A DNA stretch of 10,613 nt, taken from contig KQ481984.1 of assembly GCA_001430745.1 (NCBI GenBank), positions 141,150-151,762 on the forward strand, given 5' to 3'. The DNA comes from Auxenochlorella pyrenoidosa (Eukaryota; Chlorophyta; Trebouxiophyceae; Chlorellales; Chlorellaceae). The notes beneath the pieces are model-generated. The model did no database searches. It was given only the letters and a program-made list of their open reading frames with translations, and was not told the origin of the DNA. Shown piece after piece: positions 9,012 through 10,613 of the stretch (position 1 is its first letter; each line of letters opens with the position of its first letter). A program made the position numbers and the translations under genes.

Positions 9012-10008
9012 GGCGCGCCCGCGCCCCGCGGCGGCACCCAGCCGCAGGCCCGCGGCGCAGCCGGTGCGCAGCAGCCTGGCTGGGCGCCATTTGCAGCAAG
9101 CCGGACCTTCCGGCGCTCGAGGCTGGCGGCTCAGCGGGCTCTCCGCGTGCACGCCAGGCCGAGCGGCGCAGCCGGCACGCGGCGGTCGCCCCGCCCCGGC
9201 GGAGCGCCCGCAGCAGCAGACCTTGTGTGCAGTGCTCTAACAGCTTTACATCTCTAGCAGCTCGCCAGGCCGGGCATGTGGGTGCTGGCAGAGGCCCCCT
9301 GCTCGGCCCCCCCGGCTCCTCCTTCCCAGACTAGGCCGTACCCCGGCCTGGAAATGACTCTCTTCAAAGGGAGGGCCTTCCTCCCGACTGGCTCCGCTGG
9401 GCTGGCTCAGAACTGCGGTCTCCCTGTGTCCCCATTTCTTCTTCTGCTCACCCCCTGCCCTGCTTGTGTGCGAGTAGCCGCTCCCGCCCTCGGGCGGCCG
9501 GTCGGTGCGAACCCTCCCTCCTAACACCGCCGCCACTCCCAACTCGCCAGAACAGATCCTCGCTCCTTAGCAGTGTGTAAAACGATATGGTCCCTGGGCG
9601 GCGGAAGGTCTCGAGGTGTGCCTGAGGAAGCGCGAACTGCCAGTTGGGTGTGGTGGTCAGCGCTGCCTGATTGCTGGGCTGCTACTCCGTCTGTGGGGTA
9701 GAGTCAGGGACTGAGCCCGTGTCAATGCTGAGCCAATTGCATTCCACCCACTGTAACCTCTGGGGCCAATCTGCTGCGGAAGCATGTGTCCGTCGCCCGC
9801 TGTGCAGGTGTGGCAGGTGGCGGCGCCACACCACGAGCTAGCAGCTGCCTGTCGCAACGTCTGTTCCTATTTCTGGAAACAAGTGCCCGTCTCCTTGCGC
9901 TTTTTAACATCGCCCAGTTGTCTCTTGTGCTAGCGCCACCCTCACGCGTGCTGGACAGCAAGGCTTAGGGTGTCGCGCGCACGCTCCTAGAAGCTGCAGG
10001 CTCGATCA
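9012..10008. other. Gene-free interval downstream of ARF1
   Basis: I see no recognisable coding sequence here. The GC-rich beginning is presumably ARF1 3' untranslated region. Composition becomes more balanced from about 9540, and the last part should contain the promoter of the gene starting at 10009. The open frames on both strands lack any family signature. Confidence 0.55.
9576..9580 (+). terminator. Candidate poly(A) signal TGTAA for ARF1
   Basis: TGTAA followed by AAAC lies 565 nt after the ARF1 stop. TGTAA is the common poly(A) signal in green algae, and 3' untranslated regions of this length are usual there. A second TGTAA at 9752-9756 is an alternative. The motif is only five bases, so support is modest. 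Confidence 0.4.
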
Positions 10009-10363
10009 ATGCGACAAGCTAGCCGCGGCGTGCCAGCGGCCTGGCTGCTCGCTGCCGCCTGCGCGCTGACGGCAGCCGTCGGCGTTGGAGCCAGCACCTT
10101 CACCGAGCTGACATACACTGTGGTGCGCCGTCCTGCCTGGTTGCACCAACGAATTCACCAGCTCTCAATCTACCTTAGGGGCAAGGGCGGGTTGCTGTAC
10201 TGCCGGGTGTGCGCAACACGTGCCTCGCCCGCCGCGGCTGCCGCAGGCAGCGGCGCCGCAGACGTGCGGCTACCTGGCCCACAACTTTGGCTCAAGATAC
10301 TTTGATTACAACGCCGGCTGGAGCTCCAGCAGCTACGTGCCGGATGGGTGCACCCTGGAGTGA
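10009..10363 (+). CDS. Unrecognised secreted or membrane-targeted protein, probably 3' partial
   Basis: The ATG at 10009 opens a frame with a classic signal peptide: a basic start (MRQASRGVP), a hydrophobic core (AAWLLAAACALTAAVGVGA), then a likely cleavage near Ala28. Exon 1 probably ends at 10122 (GTG|GTGCGC) and exon 2 begins at 10262 after GCCGCAG, phase 0. Exon 2 reads TCGYLAHNFGSRYFDYNAGW and continues to PDGCTLE, with two cysteines 28 residues apart and many aromatic residues, as in a disulfide-stabilised extracellular domain. At its end the same bases allow two readings: a stop TGA at 10361-10363 giving a 71-residue protein, or a GTGAGC donor at 10360, the strongest donor type in this window, with the gene continuing to the right. 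I favour the second. Without the intron the frame would instead stop at 10303-10305 after 98 residues. I do not recognise the family and assign no function. Confidence 0.5.
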
Positions 10364-10613
10364 GCGGGGTGGGGCCGCAGGAGGGGAGGGTGCCTGGGGG
10401 AGGGGGGAGGGGTGGCCACGCGAGGAGCGTGGATGGGTGCGCCGGCATGCTGCACGGCAAGAGCAGCGGAGGTTCTCGGCCTGCAGCGGCAGGCTGCGTG
10501 CCTCGCATGACCACGCCCGCATGCCCTGCGGTGCATCTGTGCGCACTGGCTGTGAATATAAGGCGGAAGGGCCTCGCCTGCCACCACCCTCCCCATGCCT
10601 GCCTCATTCTCCT
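10364..10613. other. Right edge: likely intron or 3' flank of the signal-peptide gene
   Basis: I see no coding exon. The first part is purine-rich (GGGGAGGG-type runs at about 10378-10412). The sequence stays GC-rich, with a single AT-rich spot GAATATAAGG near 10554 that resembles a TATA box but has no supported gene after it. The window ends in a pyrimidine-rich stretch that could precede an acceptor lying outside. Confidence 0.4.

Noticed and set aside
10550..10562. TATA box (GAATATAAGG)
   Set aside because: No gene start can be supported downstream within the window, and the spot may lie inside an intron.

Overview
The window reads as nuclear DNA from a GC-rich green alga. Four genes carry many short spliceosomal introns (mostly GTGAGB/GTGNGN donors and YAG acceptors), coding codons strongly favour G or C in the third position, and one gene (CGL160) belongs to a family restricted to plants and green algae. 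A trebouxiophyte of the Chlorella/Micractinium kind is my best guess, but the sequence alone does not fix the genus. Most long open frames in the window are GC-driven shadows; the real genes are split into short exons.

Layout, left to right. (1) 312-831, plus: the last two exons of a rhodanese-domain protein whose 5' part lies outside the window. (2) 2676-1101, minus: a complete four-exon SPEF1/CLAMP-like protein (calponin-homology domain plus C-terminal coiled coil), tail-to-tail with gene 1. (3) 2959-6255, plus: a complete seven-exon CGL160, the chloroplast ATP-synthase assembly factor with an AtpI-like membrane domain, divergent from gene 2 across 282 bp. (4) 7300-9011, plus: a complete seven-exon ARF1-type small GTPase of 181 residues. 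(5) from 10009, plus: the start of an unrecognised protein with a signal peptide, probably continuing past the window edge.

The genes do not form a pathway: they cover sulfur or redox chemistry, microtubules and cilia, chloroplast ATP synthase assembly, and Golgi vesicle traffic. This is an ordinary eukaryotic gene neighbourhood, with no mobile element, RNA gene or defence system that I can support.

The most unusual signal is at the splice junctions. An exon-intron boundary of the rhodanese gene is locally repeated three times, and an intron-exon boundary of CGL160 is duplicated 103 bp apart with 32 of 33 exonic bases identical. A weaker repeat sits at a third junction. CGL160 also appears to use two GC-AG introns, one of them beside a competing GT donor 9 nt upstream. 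The other point worth pursuing is the intact SPEF1 homologue, which matters if the organism is a coccoid alga with no known flagellum.
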